Below are positions 9,507 through 17,561 of a stretch of DNA of 64,000 nucleotides, piece by piece. Source of the DNA: Bacillus sp. HMF5848 (GTDB lineage Bacteria; Bacillota; Bacilli; Bacillales; HMF5848); contig NZ_RWIV01000001.1 of assembly GCF_003944835.1 (NCBI RefSeq), forward strand, positions 1,713,501 through 1,777,500, read 5' to 3'. A program made the position numbers and the translations under genes. Under the pieces are notes generated by a model. The model was given only the letters and a program-made list of their open reading frames with translations, made no database searches and had not been told where the DNA came from. The stretch's first letter is position 1, and each line of letters begins with the position of its first letter.

Positions 9507-11546
9507 ATGTTAGCTAGTTCATCGGATTCGTTAAAAGATATTCTATTTGATATTGTCTTGACATATATTGACGACCTTGTTTTTGTGATGAAAGTGGAAT
9601 CGGATGAATCATTTACATATTTATATATGAATGAAAAAGCTTATAAAAAAGCAGGGGTTTCCACTGAAGCAATTGGTAAATGTATGAAAGATGTTTTGTC
9701 AATTAAAGTAGCAAATGATCTAGAAACGTATTATAAAGAAGTATTATGTAATAAAAAATCAATACGCTTTATAGATACGTCAAAGAGTGAAACGGGCCAA
9801 AGTCAATATGAGGAGTCTATATTAACTCCTGTTATAAGTAATACAGGAAAAGTAACACATATCGTCAGTGTAACCCGAGACATAACTGATAAGATAATAG
9901 AAAAACGAAAGCTTGAAGAGAGTGAACAGCGATATAAGTCTTTGTATGACCATAATTTGGACGCAATTTTTTCTTTTGATAAATCAGGCATATTTCAAGG
10001 TTTTAATCCACCATTCTCTCATATAACGGGCTACAAAACTGGTATGCTGAAGTTGTCAATTTATGAATTTATAAGCGAAGAAGACTATAACAAGATAAAT
10101 AATTTAATGACTGATATTTTTAATGGTAAAAGCGCAGAGACTGTTTGTAGAGCCCTCCACAAAAGTGGCCACAAAATTTATCTACACCTTAAAGCAGTAC
10201 CTATTGTTGTTAAGGGTAATGTACAGGGTGCATATGGTATTGCTAGAGATATTACAGAACAACTAAGTAAAGAAGAAATGATAAGATTTATGGCTTATCA
10301 TGATCAAGTTACAGGACTGAGAAATAGAATTTCATTGAAAGACTATTTACATAATGCCGTCGAAGAAGCGAAGCGATTTAATTCTCAAGTGGCAGTAATA
10401 TATTTTGATCTAGACAGATTTAAAAAGGTTAACGATACAATGGGGCATTACGCAGGAGATGAGTTGTTACAGCAGGTAGCGAGGCGATTAGAGTTAATAG
10501 AAAACGAAAAACTTGCTCTTTTTAGATTGAGTGGTGATGAGTTTATTGCTATTGTGACAGATAGTTCATTAGACGAGATTAAGTTATGTGCAGAAAAAAT
10601 CCTAGCTTGCTTTCGTTCACCATTTTTCTTGAAAAGATCTGTTGAGTACTATATTACAGCTAGCTTAGGCATCAGCTTGTATCCATCTGATGGAGAAGAG
10701 CCTCAAATTTTGATTAACAATGCTGATACAGCCATGTATCGTGTGAAGGATTGTGGTAGGGCACATTATCAGTTTTATAGTTTGGAGATGTATAAAGCTT
10801 CTAAAAGAGAAGTTCAACTAGAAGCAGCATTGCGCAAGGCGATAGAAAATAAGGAATTTACTCTTTATTATCAGCCGCGAATAAATATGATAACAAATAC
10901 TGTTACAAGCTATGAAGCTTTACTTCGTTGGAGTAGCCATCAGTTAGGTTTTATTTCACCAGCTGATTTTATACCACTTGCTGAAGATAGTGGACTTATT
11001 ATCCCAATAGGTGAGTGGGTTATTAATGAAGCATGTCGCCAGCTTAAAGAATGTTTGCAGAAAAAGAGCAATGCAAAGCCTATCGCCGTTAATTTGTCCG
11101 CAAAGCAATTTCAACAAGATAACTTAGTTGACATGATCGAAAGCATGGTACGAAAGTACAATGTACCACCTGAACTATTAGAAGTAGAAATTACGGAGAC
11201 AGTTTTACATAATACAGAGAGAACTTTACTTACCTTAGAGAGATTAGCTGCATTCGGAGTGACAATTTCAATAGATGATTTTGGAACAGGATATTCATCA
11301 TTAAGTTATTTGCGAAAGTTTCCTATTCATTCGTTAAAAATAGATCGCTCTTTTATAAAAGGGATTACAACAAATGAAAAAGATGCTGCAATCACTACAA
11401 CGATTATTCATCTAGGAAATAGCTTAGGTTTAGAAGTGATAGCAGAGGGTGTTGAGACAAAACAACAGGTAGATTTTTTGTTGAAAAATCATTGTATTAA
11501 AGCACAAGGATTTTATTACAGTAAACCAAAGCCCTTTAAAAAATAG
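9507..11546 (+). CDS. PAS-PAS-GGDEF-EAL cyclic-di-GMP signalling protein
   Basis: I choose ATG 9507, ten bases after GCGAGG; an in-frame start at 9453 has no ribosome binding site. The 679-residue product has no membrane segment. Two PAS domains come first; the second starts near SEQRYKSLYDHNLDAIFSF. A GGDEF domain follows (signature SGDEF, 342-346), then an EAL domain (Glu470-Ala-Leu in YEALLRW, plus IDDFGTGYSSL and LKIDRSF). The EAL residues look intact, so c-di-GMP hydrolysis is plausible. SGDEF departs from GGDEF by one residue, and such variants can be active or regulatory. The PAS ligand is unknown. Confidence 0.9.
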   Translation: MLASSSDSLKDILFDIVLTYIDDLVFVMKVESDESFTYLYMNEKAYKKAGVSTEAIGKCMKDVLSIKVANDLETYYKEVLCNKKSIRFIDTSKSETGQSQYEESILTPVISNTGKVTHIVSVTRDITDKIIEKRKLEESEQRYKSLYDHNLDAIFSFDKSGIFQGFNPPFSHITGYKTGMLKLSIYEFISEEDYNKINNLMTDIFNGKSAETVCRALHKSGHKIYLHLKAVPIVVKGNVQGAYGIARDITEQLSKEEMIRFMAYHDQVTGLRNRISLKDYLHNAVEEAKRFNSQVAVIYFDLDRFKKVNDTMGHYAGDELLQQVARRLELIENEKLALFRLSGDEFIAIVTDSSLDEIKLCAEKILACFRSPFFLKRSVEYYITASLGISLYPSDGEEPQILINNADTAMYRVKDCGRAHYQFYSLEMYKASKREVQLEAALRKAIENKEFTLYYQPRINMITNTVTSYEALLRWSSHQLGFISPADFIPLAEDSGLIIPIGEWVINEACRQLKECLQKKSNAKPIAVNLSAKQFQQDNLVDMIESMVRKYNVPPELLEVEITETVLHNTERTLLTLERLAAFGVTISIDDFGTGYSSLSYLRKFPIHSLKIDRSFIKGITTNEKDAAITTTIIHLGNSLGLEVIAEGVETKQQVDFLLKNHCIKAQGFYYSKPKPFKK

Positions 11547-11548
11547 AA

Positions 11549-11579
11549 GAGCCGTGCAGTTTGAACTGCGCGGTTTTCT
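11549..11579 (+). terminator. Terminator after the GGDEF-EAL gene
   Basis: GCCGTGCAG and CTGCGCGGTTTTCT form an imperfect GC-rich stem with a six-base loop and a T tract, directly after the stop. Confidence 0.75.
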
Positions 11580-11743
11580 AGGTGATGGGTAAGCGATGTT
11601 TAAACTGTGAGTGTAATACAAGAGTGCGTGACTAACAAGTGCTTTACAATAAGGTCGTAAACAAAACAGTATCTTTTTGGGGTTCGAGGAAACACCATTT
11701 TGTTAATCGTTTGTAATTAATTTCTTTATTCTTCTGTTATACA

Positions 11744-12574
11744 TCATTGCGGTTCGAAGTGAAAGACAGTGATTTCTGGGCGTGCCAGGAATCGGTAAGG
11801 AAGTCTAGTAGTACCAAGCCCTCTGTTTACGTATAGTTTTGCTGATTTAAGCTCATAAAAGCCCTCATAATATGTGGTTGCTTGTGGTGGTGTTATTAGT
11901 GGTCCAACAAAAGGAATTTGGATTTGACCACCGTGACTATGTCCAGATAATTGTAAATCGATAGAATAATTAACAGCAACTTCAAAGACATCAGGTTCGT
12001 GCGCGAGTAATATAGAATACGAATTGGTGTTGAGCTTTGATGTTGCTAAAGTAAAGTCTTCTCTTTTAAACATAGCGTCGTCAATTCCCACGATATTAAA
12101 AGTGCTCCCATCAAGTAATGTAATGGATCTTGTTTCGTTAACAAGTAGTGTAAAATTAGAATCCTCTAAAACTTGTTCGTAAATCTCTGTTCCGTATCCA
12201 CCATGATCATGATTGCCATATACGGCAAATTTGCCTAAAGGAGCATTTAGCTGTTTAAGAACTTCTGGTATTAAATTTGCGTCTGTATAAACATTGGGTT
12301 GATCAATCAAATCTCCCGTGAAAAAAACTATATCGGGTTGAAAACTGTTAATTTTATTAATAATGTGTTGTAAGTCGGCTATATTGTAATAATGGCCAAG
12401 ATGTGTGTCACTAAATTGGACAATAGTAAGGTTTTTAAACCCTTCTTGAATTAAGGGGTGTTGAATGCTATATTCATTGATTTGCAGCCAAGAAGGTTCA
12501 ATGAAACGGGCATACACATAAAGAGAGAATAAAAGAAAAAACGACACAAGCAATTTTTTTGCTAATTTAATCAC
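11744..12574 (-). CDS. ykuE: Membrane-anchored metallophosphoesterase YkuE
   Basis: This 276-residue calcineurin-like phosphoesterase has one N-terminal hydrophobic segment (about 8-22), so the catalytic domain should lie outside the membrane. All metal-ligand motifs are present: Asp56-x-His58 in FSDTHLGH, GD (87-88), GNHDH (120-124), His192 in LLAHEP and GHSHGG (211-216). It resembles B. subtilis YkuE in sequence and neighbourhood. As I recall, YkuE of B. subtilis has a twin-arginine signal; here the N-terminus MIKLAKKLL has no RR pair, which suggests a different export or anchoring route. The substrate is unknown. Confidence 0.88.
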   Translation of the reverse strand: MIKLAKKLLVSFFLLFSLYVYARFIEPSWLQINEYSIQHPLIQEGFKNLTIVQFSDTHLGHYYNIADLQHIINKINSFQPDIVFFTGDLIDQPNVYTDANLIPEVLKQLNAPLGKFAVYGNHDHGGYGTEIYEQVLEDSNFTLLVNETRSITLLDGSTFNIVGIDDAMFKREDFTLATSKLNTNSYSILLAHEPDVFEVAVNYSIDLQLSGHSHGGQIQIPFVGPLITPPQATTYYEGFYELKSAKLYVNRGLGTTRLPYRFLARPEITVFHFEPQ

Positions 12575-12647
12575 ATTTGTACCTACTTTGTAATATGTTT
12601 ATCGGCCTTCTTCAATTATAAACCGCAATTTTAGCTGTGAAAAGCAA

Positions 12648-12682
12648 AATTCTCCTAGCAAGTTTTTGCTAGGAGAATTTAT
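12648..12682 (-). terminator. Terminator of the DoxX gene
   Basis: ATTCTCCTAGCA and TGCTAGGAGAAT form a perfect long stem around a short AGTTTT loop. It lies between the DoxX stop and the start of ykuE, so it mainly ends DoxX transcription. Confidence 0.8.
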
Positions 12683-12687
12683 TTCGT

Positions 12688-13197
12688 TCATATTTTATTT
12701 GTAACAGCGGAATTAGAAGTGTCTTTTTTAAAGATTTTACGGATATAAGGTAGTACGTAATAATCTAAGCCGAATTTTCCAGCGTTAGCACCTGCAACTA
12801 GTATGAAAATTGTAAGTAATGTTAACTGTGGATTAGTGCTTGTTGTACCAGAAAACATGAAAGCAAAATTCATGACTATACCCATCAGTGCTGAGAATGT
12901 TGTGAAAATACCTAGAATTAGAGCTATACCTACTAAAAATTCACCCCAAGGTACGAGGAAGTTGAATAATCCAACGTTTGGAATAGCGAACCCTTCTAAG
13001 AAGCTAGCCCACCAGCCCTGCACAGCAGGATGATCCCCTGTTGCTTTGCCAACAGCACCTTTTAAATAGCCACTTGCATCAAACCCACCGACAATTTTGT
13101 TCCAACCTGCCGTTAACCATGCATAGCCTAAATATAATCTAAAAACAACCATAAGCCCAGCCGCTATATTGTTTTCTCTTAACCATTTAACGATCAT
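12688..13197 (-). CDS. DoxX family membrane protein
   Basis: This 169-residue protein has four hydrophobic segments and DoxX-family features: FRLYLGYAWLTAGWNKI near the N-terminus and LVPWGEFLVGIALILG in the middle. DoxX proteins are integral membrane proteins, some of which are linked to thiosulfate or quinone redox chemistry; the role here is unknown. The ATG follows GGAGCGG. It is a single gene, with its terminator shortly after the stop. Confidence 0.82.
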   Translation of the reverse strand: MIVKWLRENNIAAGLMVVFRLYLGYAWLTAGWNKIVGGFDASGYLKGAVGKATGDHPAVQGWWASFLEGFAIPNVGLFNFLVPWGEFLVGIALILGIFTTFSALMGIVMNFAFMFSGTTSTNPQLTLLTIFILVAGANAGKFGLDYYVLPYIRKIFKKDTSNSAVTNKI

Positions 13198-13475
13198 TTC
13201 AACCCGCTCCTTTTTTTGGTATTTTTCCTGTGCTAACCTTTGTTAGCTTGATAATGAGAAGTACTTCTTGACTTAATAATATCATTTGTGAAGTAAATGA
13301 AAAGTAATGGGAGAACAATGTCACATATCGTTAAAAAAGTTGTGAACTTTTTGAAAACTTTGATTTCAGCTTGTCAAGAATCGCTTTACTTGAATTTGTG
13401 TCTATTTTGTGATAATGTATTAAATATTCAGAAAACAATAACTAAAAAGCATACAACAAAAGCGGGGGATGGGTA

Positions 13476-13700
13476 ATGGTTCGTACAGCGATTGCGTTTA
13501 TCGCATCATTTGTACTTATGGTGTTAGAAACCTTTATCGTTATGAAAATCAAAAATGTTGGCGGTGTGGATTTTGGAAGTATCCAAAACTTTGTCGGTGT
13601 ATGGGCCATGAATTTCTTTTTAGTATTTGCTATTACAACAGATATCAAACTTTGGCTTCAAGAGAAAATGGAAGATTTAGACACTCAAAGGATTGACTAG
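13476..13700 (+). CDS. Small two-segment membrane protein (74 aa), unknown function
   Basis: ATG 13476 lies eight bases after GGGGG and opens a 74-residue frame with two hydrophobic segments (about 3-24 and 38-56). A charged loop, KIKNVGGVDFGS, lies between them and a basic/acidic tail follows. A strong terminator follows the stop, so this is a complete single-gene unit. I do not recognise the family. Overlapping frames on both strands here lack ribosome binding sites. Confidence 0.7.
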   Translation: MVRTAIAFIASFVLMVLETFIVMKIKNVGGVDFGSIQNFVGVWAMNFFLVFAITTDIKLWLQEKMEDLDTQRID

Positions 13701-13709
13701 AGACTAACG

Positions 13710-13745
13710 AAAAGGCTGTTATGCACTTTGCATAACAGCCTTTTG
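13710..13745 (+). terminator. Terminator of the small membrane protein gene
   Basis: AAAAGGCTGTTATGC and GCATAACAGCCTTTT form a near-perfect stem of about 15 base pairs with a T tract. Confidence 0.9.
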
Positions 13746-13965
13746 TCGATACTATAAAAGTATATAGCAGAGACTTCTCGAATGAGAACGTACATTTCGT
13801 TTAGGTTTGAACGTAACAGGAACATTTCCTGTATCTAGCTTTATATATGATATGTTTCATAGATCAAGAGACAAATATAAAACTCTCCAGTTAAAGCACA
13901 AACTGCAATTTCACTTTTTTACCTTCGAATATTTGTCTCTGCTAAGTGGGTGTTAATGTTTTTAG

Positions 13966-15516
13966 TTATATTGTATTCCCGATTATATTAAGTTCCTGTA
14001 GGGACTGCTGTAAATCAGCCTTTATCTGTACTTTGTCACTTAAAATAATACCTAGCTCAATCATGGTGTTAGCTATTTCAGAGCGAATACCAGTTACAAT
14101 GGTTTCGCATCCTAACAATTTAAACCCTTCAATGATTCTAAAAAGGTGAGAAACAACTGCAGTGTCCATATACGCTACGCCAGATAAATCAATAATTATT
14201 TTTTGAAACTTTGCGGTTTCAATTTCTCGTAATGTTTTTTCTTGAAGTCTTTTTGCACGAAAAGTGTCCATAGTCCCAACAATTGGTAAAATGCCAATTG
14301 AATTGGCTAGGGGAATAATAGGAACAGAAAGCTCTTCTATCATTTCTCTTTGAGATATTAAGACAGAGTTTTTGTAATTTGTGTAGCTGAAATGGTAGTG
14401 ACGCACAAATAAGTCCAAATAGTAATTCGTTTTTTTGGTTAGGGAGATAATCTGCTCAATATCAAATTGCTCTTGTAAACGAAAGAAATTATATAGGAAA
14501 TCAGAATATACTTCTCGTAAACTATGAAACCAATCTAGACTAATAATCGACGGTAAATCACTTTTACCCCAAGCTTCACCGAAGTTTTTAGCGATAGTAA
14601 TTAATTCATGCTCAGCATCAGCTTCTAAGTGCGACAAAATGGTATGTGCTGCTTCAAATAATTGATCTTCATTAAAAGGAGAGTCTTCTACTCTTTCAAG
14701 TAGCGATTTTGTTCTATCTTTAATAGTTTTGTCGAAGATTTCTGTATTAGACGAGATAAAATCAAAAAAGGTTTGATTGTTTTCGTAACTTAAATCAGTC
14801 AATTGGTTCACCCCTAGTGTGTTTTGTTCTCGTATTGGAAAATATATTTTGAAAGTTGTACCTTGAGAAAGATCGCTATGTACATCAACACGCGCACCGT
14901 GATTATGTAAAGTTGAAAACACCTGTGTTAGTCCCATACCAGTGCCATTATCCTTTGTTGTAAAAAAAGGAGTTCCTAGTATATTAAGCTTGTCTTTAGG
15001 AATGCCTACACCAGTATCTTGAATAGTAATTAATAGCAAATCTTCTTGTTTTTCGTGGGATATAGTAATGCTGCCTTTATCAGGTATGGCTTCAAAAGCA
15101 TTTTTAATTAAATTAAAGAATGCTTTCTTCAACGCATTGCGTTGACCCAAAACTTTTATCTGTTTATCATAAAAATATGTATGTATGGTGACACGATAAA
15201 TCTCGTTTTGAAAGAGAGCTAGAACTGATTCAAGTTCACTGCACATATTTATAGTTGTATAGGATTCCGTTTTTTGATCGGCTTTAGATACTTGAAGCAT
15301 GTTATTCATTGTCAAAAGAGCGGTGTCAAGCTCTTGTAATGCAATATCTAAGTAGTTATCTTCGTTCGTTTCTTTTACTAACTGCAAAAAGCCTTTGACA
15401 GTCGTTAAAGGATTCCGTACTTCATGCGCAATACCAGCGGCAATTTGTCCAATTGAAGCAAGTTGACTGACACGTATTTTATTATATACATCACTGTGAT
15501 CCCCATTTTGTGACAA
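13966..15516 (-). CDS. Soluble histidine kinase fused to an RsbR-like STAS region
   Basis: This 516-residue protein has no membrane segment. Residues 15-228 are a HisKA/HATPase unit: phosphoacceptor His31 in GIAHEVRNPL, N-box Asn139 in NLIKNAFEAI, G1 DTGVGIP (167-173) and G2 GTGMGL (191-196). Residues 240-390 are helical, like the N-terminal modules of RsbR paralogues. Residues 395-505 are a STAS domain with DLSGVAYMDT and GIRSEIANT. Thr452 and Thr484 fall where RsbR proteins are phosphorylated by RsbT. The start is TTG 15516, ten bases after AAAGGAGGG. It overlaps the RsbT-like gene by 26 bases. Fusion of these modules is unusual; the role is inferred. Confidence 0.85.
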   Translation of the reverse strand: MSQNGDHSDVYNKIRVSQLASIGQIAAGIAHEVRNPLTTVKGFLQLVKETNEDNYLDIALQELDTALLTMNNMLQVSKADQKTESYTTINMCSELESVLALFQNEIYRVTIHTYFYDKQIKVLGQRNALKKAFFNLIKNAFEAIPDKGSITISHEKQEDLLLITIQDTGVGIPKDKLNILGTPFFTTKDNGTGMGLTQVFSTLHNHGARVDVHSDLSQGTTFKIYFPIREQNTLGVNQLTDLSYENNQTFFDFISSNTEIFDKTIKDRTKSLLERVEDSPFNEDQLFEAAHTILSHLEADAEHELITIAKNFGEAWGKSDLPSIISLDWFHSLREVYSDFLYNFFRLQEQFDIEQIISLTKKTNYYLDLFVRHYHFSYTNYKNSVLISQREMIEELSVPIIPLANSIGILPIVGTMDTFRAKRLQEKTLREIETAKFQKIIIDLSGVAYMDTAVVSHLFRIIEGFKLLGCETIVTGIRSEIANTMIELGIILSDKVQIKADLQQSLQELNIIGNTI

Positions 15517-15895
15517 TGATTCTTGTCCCTCCTTTGTTTTTTGTTTGAATATTAAACGAGTCCATCAAACGCTTTACACCTAATAAACCAAGACCTAACC
15601 CCGATGAATTCTTATTGATTTGGCCAGCTAAAATCGCGTCAATATTCGGTATACCGACCCCATTGTCAGTTACTGTAATCTTAATACCATTATTAGGCGA
15701 AGAAATAAATTCACAAGTAAATAGTCCGTTGCTTCTAGAATGAGCTAGGATATTACGGGTTAACTCGGATATAGATACGAGAATTTTTTGTTCGTCAACT
15801 TTTGTAAAGTAAAGCTGGTGCATCTTAATTAGTTTTCTAGCTGTAGATAAAGCTATTAAGATATCATCTTCTCGATTGATTTGAACATTGTACAT
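15491..15895 (-). CDS. RsbT-like serine/threonine switch kinase (anti-sigma-factor type ATPase)
   Basis: From ATG 15895, preceded by GGGGGAT, the product has 134 residues, nearly the length of RsbT (133). It is a single GHKL ATPase domain: N-box ISELTRNILAHS (Glu44, Asn48), G1 VTDNGVGIP (Asp77) and G2 SGLGLGLLGVKRLMD (from 98). The last motif is very close to RsbT of the stressosome. All nucleotide-binding residues are present, so kinase activity is likely. It is the first gene of the operon with the histidine kinase-STAS gene, its probable substrate or partner. I see no RsbS, RsbX or PP2C phosphatase gene nearby. Confidence 0.85.
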   Translation of the reverse strand: MYNVQINREDDILIALSTARKLIKMHQLYFTKVDEQKILVSISELTRNILAHSRSNGLFTCEFISSPNNGIKITVTDNGVGIPNIDAILAGQINKNSSGLGLGLLGVKRLMDSFNIQTKNKGGTRIIVTKWGSQ

Positions 15896-15928
15896 AAGCT
15901 GGTATCCCCCACAATTTTCCACATGTAA

Positions 15929-15957
15929 ATTATACGTAAGATGGAGGGGATTGTAAA
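15929..15957 (-). promoter_or_regulatory. Sigma-A-type promoter of the RsbT-like/kinase operon
   Basis: On the minus strand TTTACA (15957-15952), a 17-base spacer and TATAAT (15934-15929) make a near-consensus promoter, about 34 bases before the RsbT-like start codon. Confidence 0.65.
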
Positions 15958-15976
15958 ATGGTTTAATCCCATTTTA
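15954..15976. promoter_or_regulatory. Perfect inverted repeat, candidate operator between the divergent operons
   Basis: TAAAATGG and CCATTTTA are perfect eight-base arms separated by seven bases. The repeat overlaps the -35 of the RsbT-like operon and lies upstream of ykuI, so a bound regulator could act on both. The binding protein is unknown. Confidence 0.4.
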
Positions 15977-16038
15977 ACTACTACGTCAAAAAAACGAGCT
16001 GTGTTAAAATAGAAAAAACATGTGGGAGGTTAATTTCA

Positions 16039-17253
16039 ATGGATCCACTTGAAATTTTATCAAATATACATATGCTTACACCATATTATCAAGCAGTTTT
16101 TAGCTCGGATGAGCATCGTGTAGTAGGGTATGAGTTGTTAGCGTATTTTAAAGGTGACCAACAGGATCTTCCTATTGGGAGCTTGTTTTTTGATTCATCT
16201 GTTCCTGAGGAATATAGAATTGAAATAGATGATACTGTTTTAGAGATGGCATTGTCAGACATGATTAAAGTAGATGGCAATTTAATTTTATTTATTAATC
16301 GTAATCCTAATTTGTTAATGCAAGGCCAAGGTGAATCAACTTTACAACTGTTGAAGAAATATGAGATTAAAGGTCTAAGGTTAACTAATATTGTTATTGA
16401 AATATCTATGGATGATTTTTCTGGAGATGTTGAGCAGCTGAGTCACCTCCTTCAGTACTACAAAACATACGGGTTGAAGATTGCGGTAGATGATATTGGA
16501 AGAAAAACAAGTAATCTTCAAACTGTAGGACGTTTATCTCCAAATATTATTAGAATAGACCTCCAAAAATTACGCTTACAAACGCAACTTGATACTTATG
16601 AGGATGTGTTATATTCATTTTCGTTGTTAGCAAGACGTGTTGGTGCCACAATTTTATATGAAGATATAGAGGCATCCTATCAATTACATTATGCATGGCG
16701 TAATGGTGGTCGGTATTATCAAGGATATTACTTACATAAGCCTACAAGGCAATTGGTTGAGGTCGATATTCTAAAAGAACGATTAAGAGAAGAATGTCAT
16801 CAGTTTATTGTTTTTGAAAAAAATAGGATAAAAGCGTTGTATGAACTGAGGGATTTATTAAACGAAAGGACTCAAGCTGTAGTTTCTAAAATAAAGAAAG
16901 ATTTACCAATCAATGATTGGCTACTAGAGATTGCAAAAGAATTACAAGATATTAGCTTTCGTCTATATGTGTGTAATGAAGATGGATTTCAATTATCAGC
17001 TAATGTAGAAAAATATGATGATTTTTGGGAAATGAAATTAGATGCATATCAAAAAAATTGGAGCTGGCGTCCGTATTTTTTGGAGAATATTATTCGAATG
17101 AGGCTAAATAATAAAGGATTATTATCCGACCTATATAATGATATCGATAAAGCAGTTACGATACGCACGTTTTCGTTTCCGTTACAAGACAACCAATTTT
17201 TATTTGTGGATTTGAAGTATGAGTATCTTTATGATTTGAATGTACACTTGTAG
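16039..17253 (+). CDS. ykuI: EAL-domain c-di-GMP-binding protein YkuI
   Basis: The 404-residue product closely matches B. subtilis YkuI in length and layout: an N-terminal EAL domain (about 1-245) and a C-terminal PAS-like YkuI_C domain (about 255-404). The EAL signature reads ELL (32-34, in GYELLAYF), and KIAVDDIGRKTSN supplies part of the metal site. B. subtilis YkuI binds c-di-GMP with no clear hydrolase activity, so this may be an effector. The ATG follows GGGAGG. The gene diverges from the RsbT-like/kinase operon across a 143-base spacer with an inverted repeat. Confidence 0.9.
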   Translation: MDPLEILSNIHMLTPYYQAVFSSDEHRVVGYELLAYFKGDQQDLPIGSLFFDSSVPEEYRIEIDDTVLEMALSDMIKVDGNLILFINRNPNLLMQGQGESTLQLLKKYEIKGLRLTNIVIEISMDDFSGDVEQLSHLLQYYKTYGLKIAVDDIGRKTSNLQTVGRLSPNIIRIDLQKLRLQTQLDTYEDVLYSFSLLARRVGATILYEDIEASYQLHYAWRNGGRYYQGYYLHKPTRQLVEVDILKERLREECHQFIVFEKNRIKALYELRDLLNERTQAVVSKIKKDLPINDWLLEIAKELQDISFRLYVCNEDGFQLSANVEKYDDFWEMKLDAYQKNWSWRPYFLENIIRMRLNNKGLLSDLYNDIDKAVTIRTFSFPLQDNQFLFVDLKYEYLYDLNVHL

Positions 17254-17317
17254 TTTATCCAAACCTGAATAGTTTGCTCTGCATGTGAAAGACTACAGGT
17301 AGCAGGAGGTGGTGCAT

Positions 17318-17551
17318 GTGGGTTATGTAACCATGATATTAGCTGTCATTGGTATTATTATCCTAGGTTTTGGACTTGTAATGACATATCGGATTGGTGG
17401 TACACAAGAACGACAAGAAACTAACCTGGATACGGCAGTAGGAGAGAAGGTTCGTAATCATGCAGCCGTCCGTAACCCCATTTTCTTAACGTACATTTTG
17501 TTAGCTGTGCTAATGTTTATTTATATTTCCTATATGAGTTTATCAAAGTAA
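17318..17551 (+). CDS. Small membrane protein downstream of ykuI (77 aa)
   Basis: The start is GTG 17318, eight bases after AGGAGG; an earlier in-frame GTG lies inside that ribosome binding site. The product has two hydrophobic segments (about 3-22 and 54-71). Between them is a polar stretch with TYRIGGTQERQETN and a HAAVRNP motif. It lies 64 bases after ykuI and is probably co-transcribed. An IS-end hairpin starts ten bases after its stop and serves as terminator. I do not recognise the family. Confidence 0.65.
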   Translation: MGYVTMILAVIGIIILGFGLVMTYRIGGTQERQETNLDTAVGEKVRNHAAVRNPIFLTYILLAVLMFIYISYMSLSK

Positions 17552-17561
17552 AAGAAGGTGT

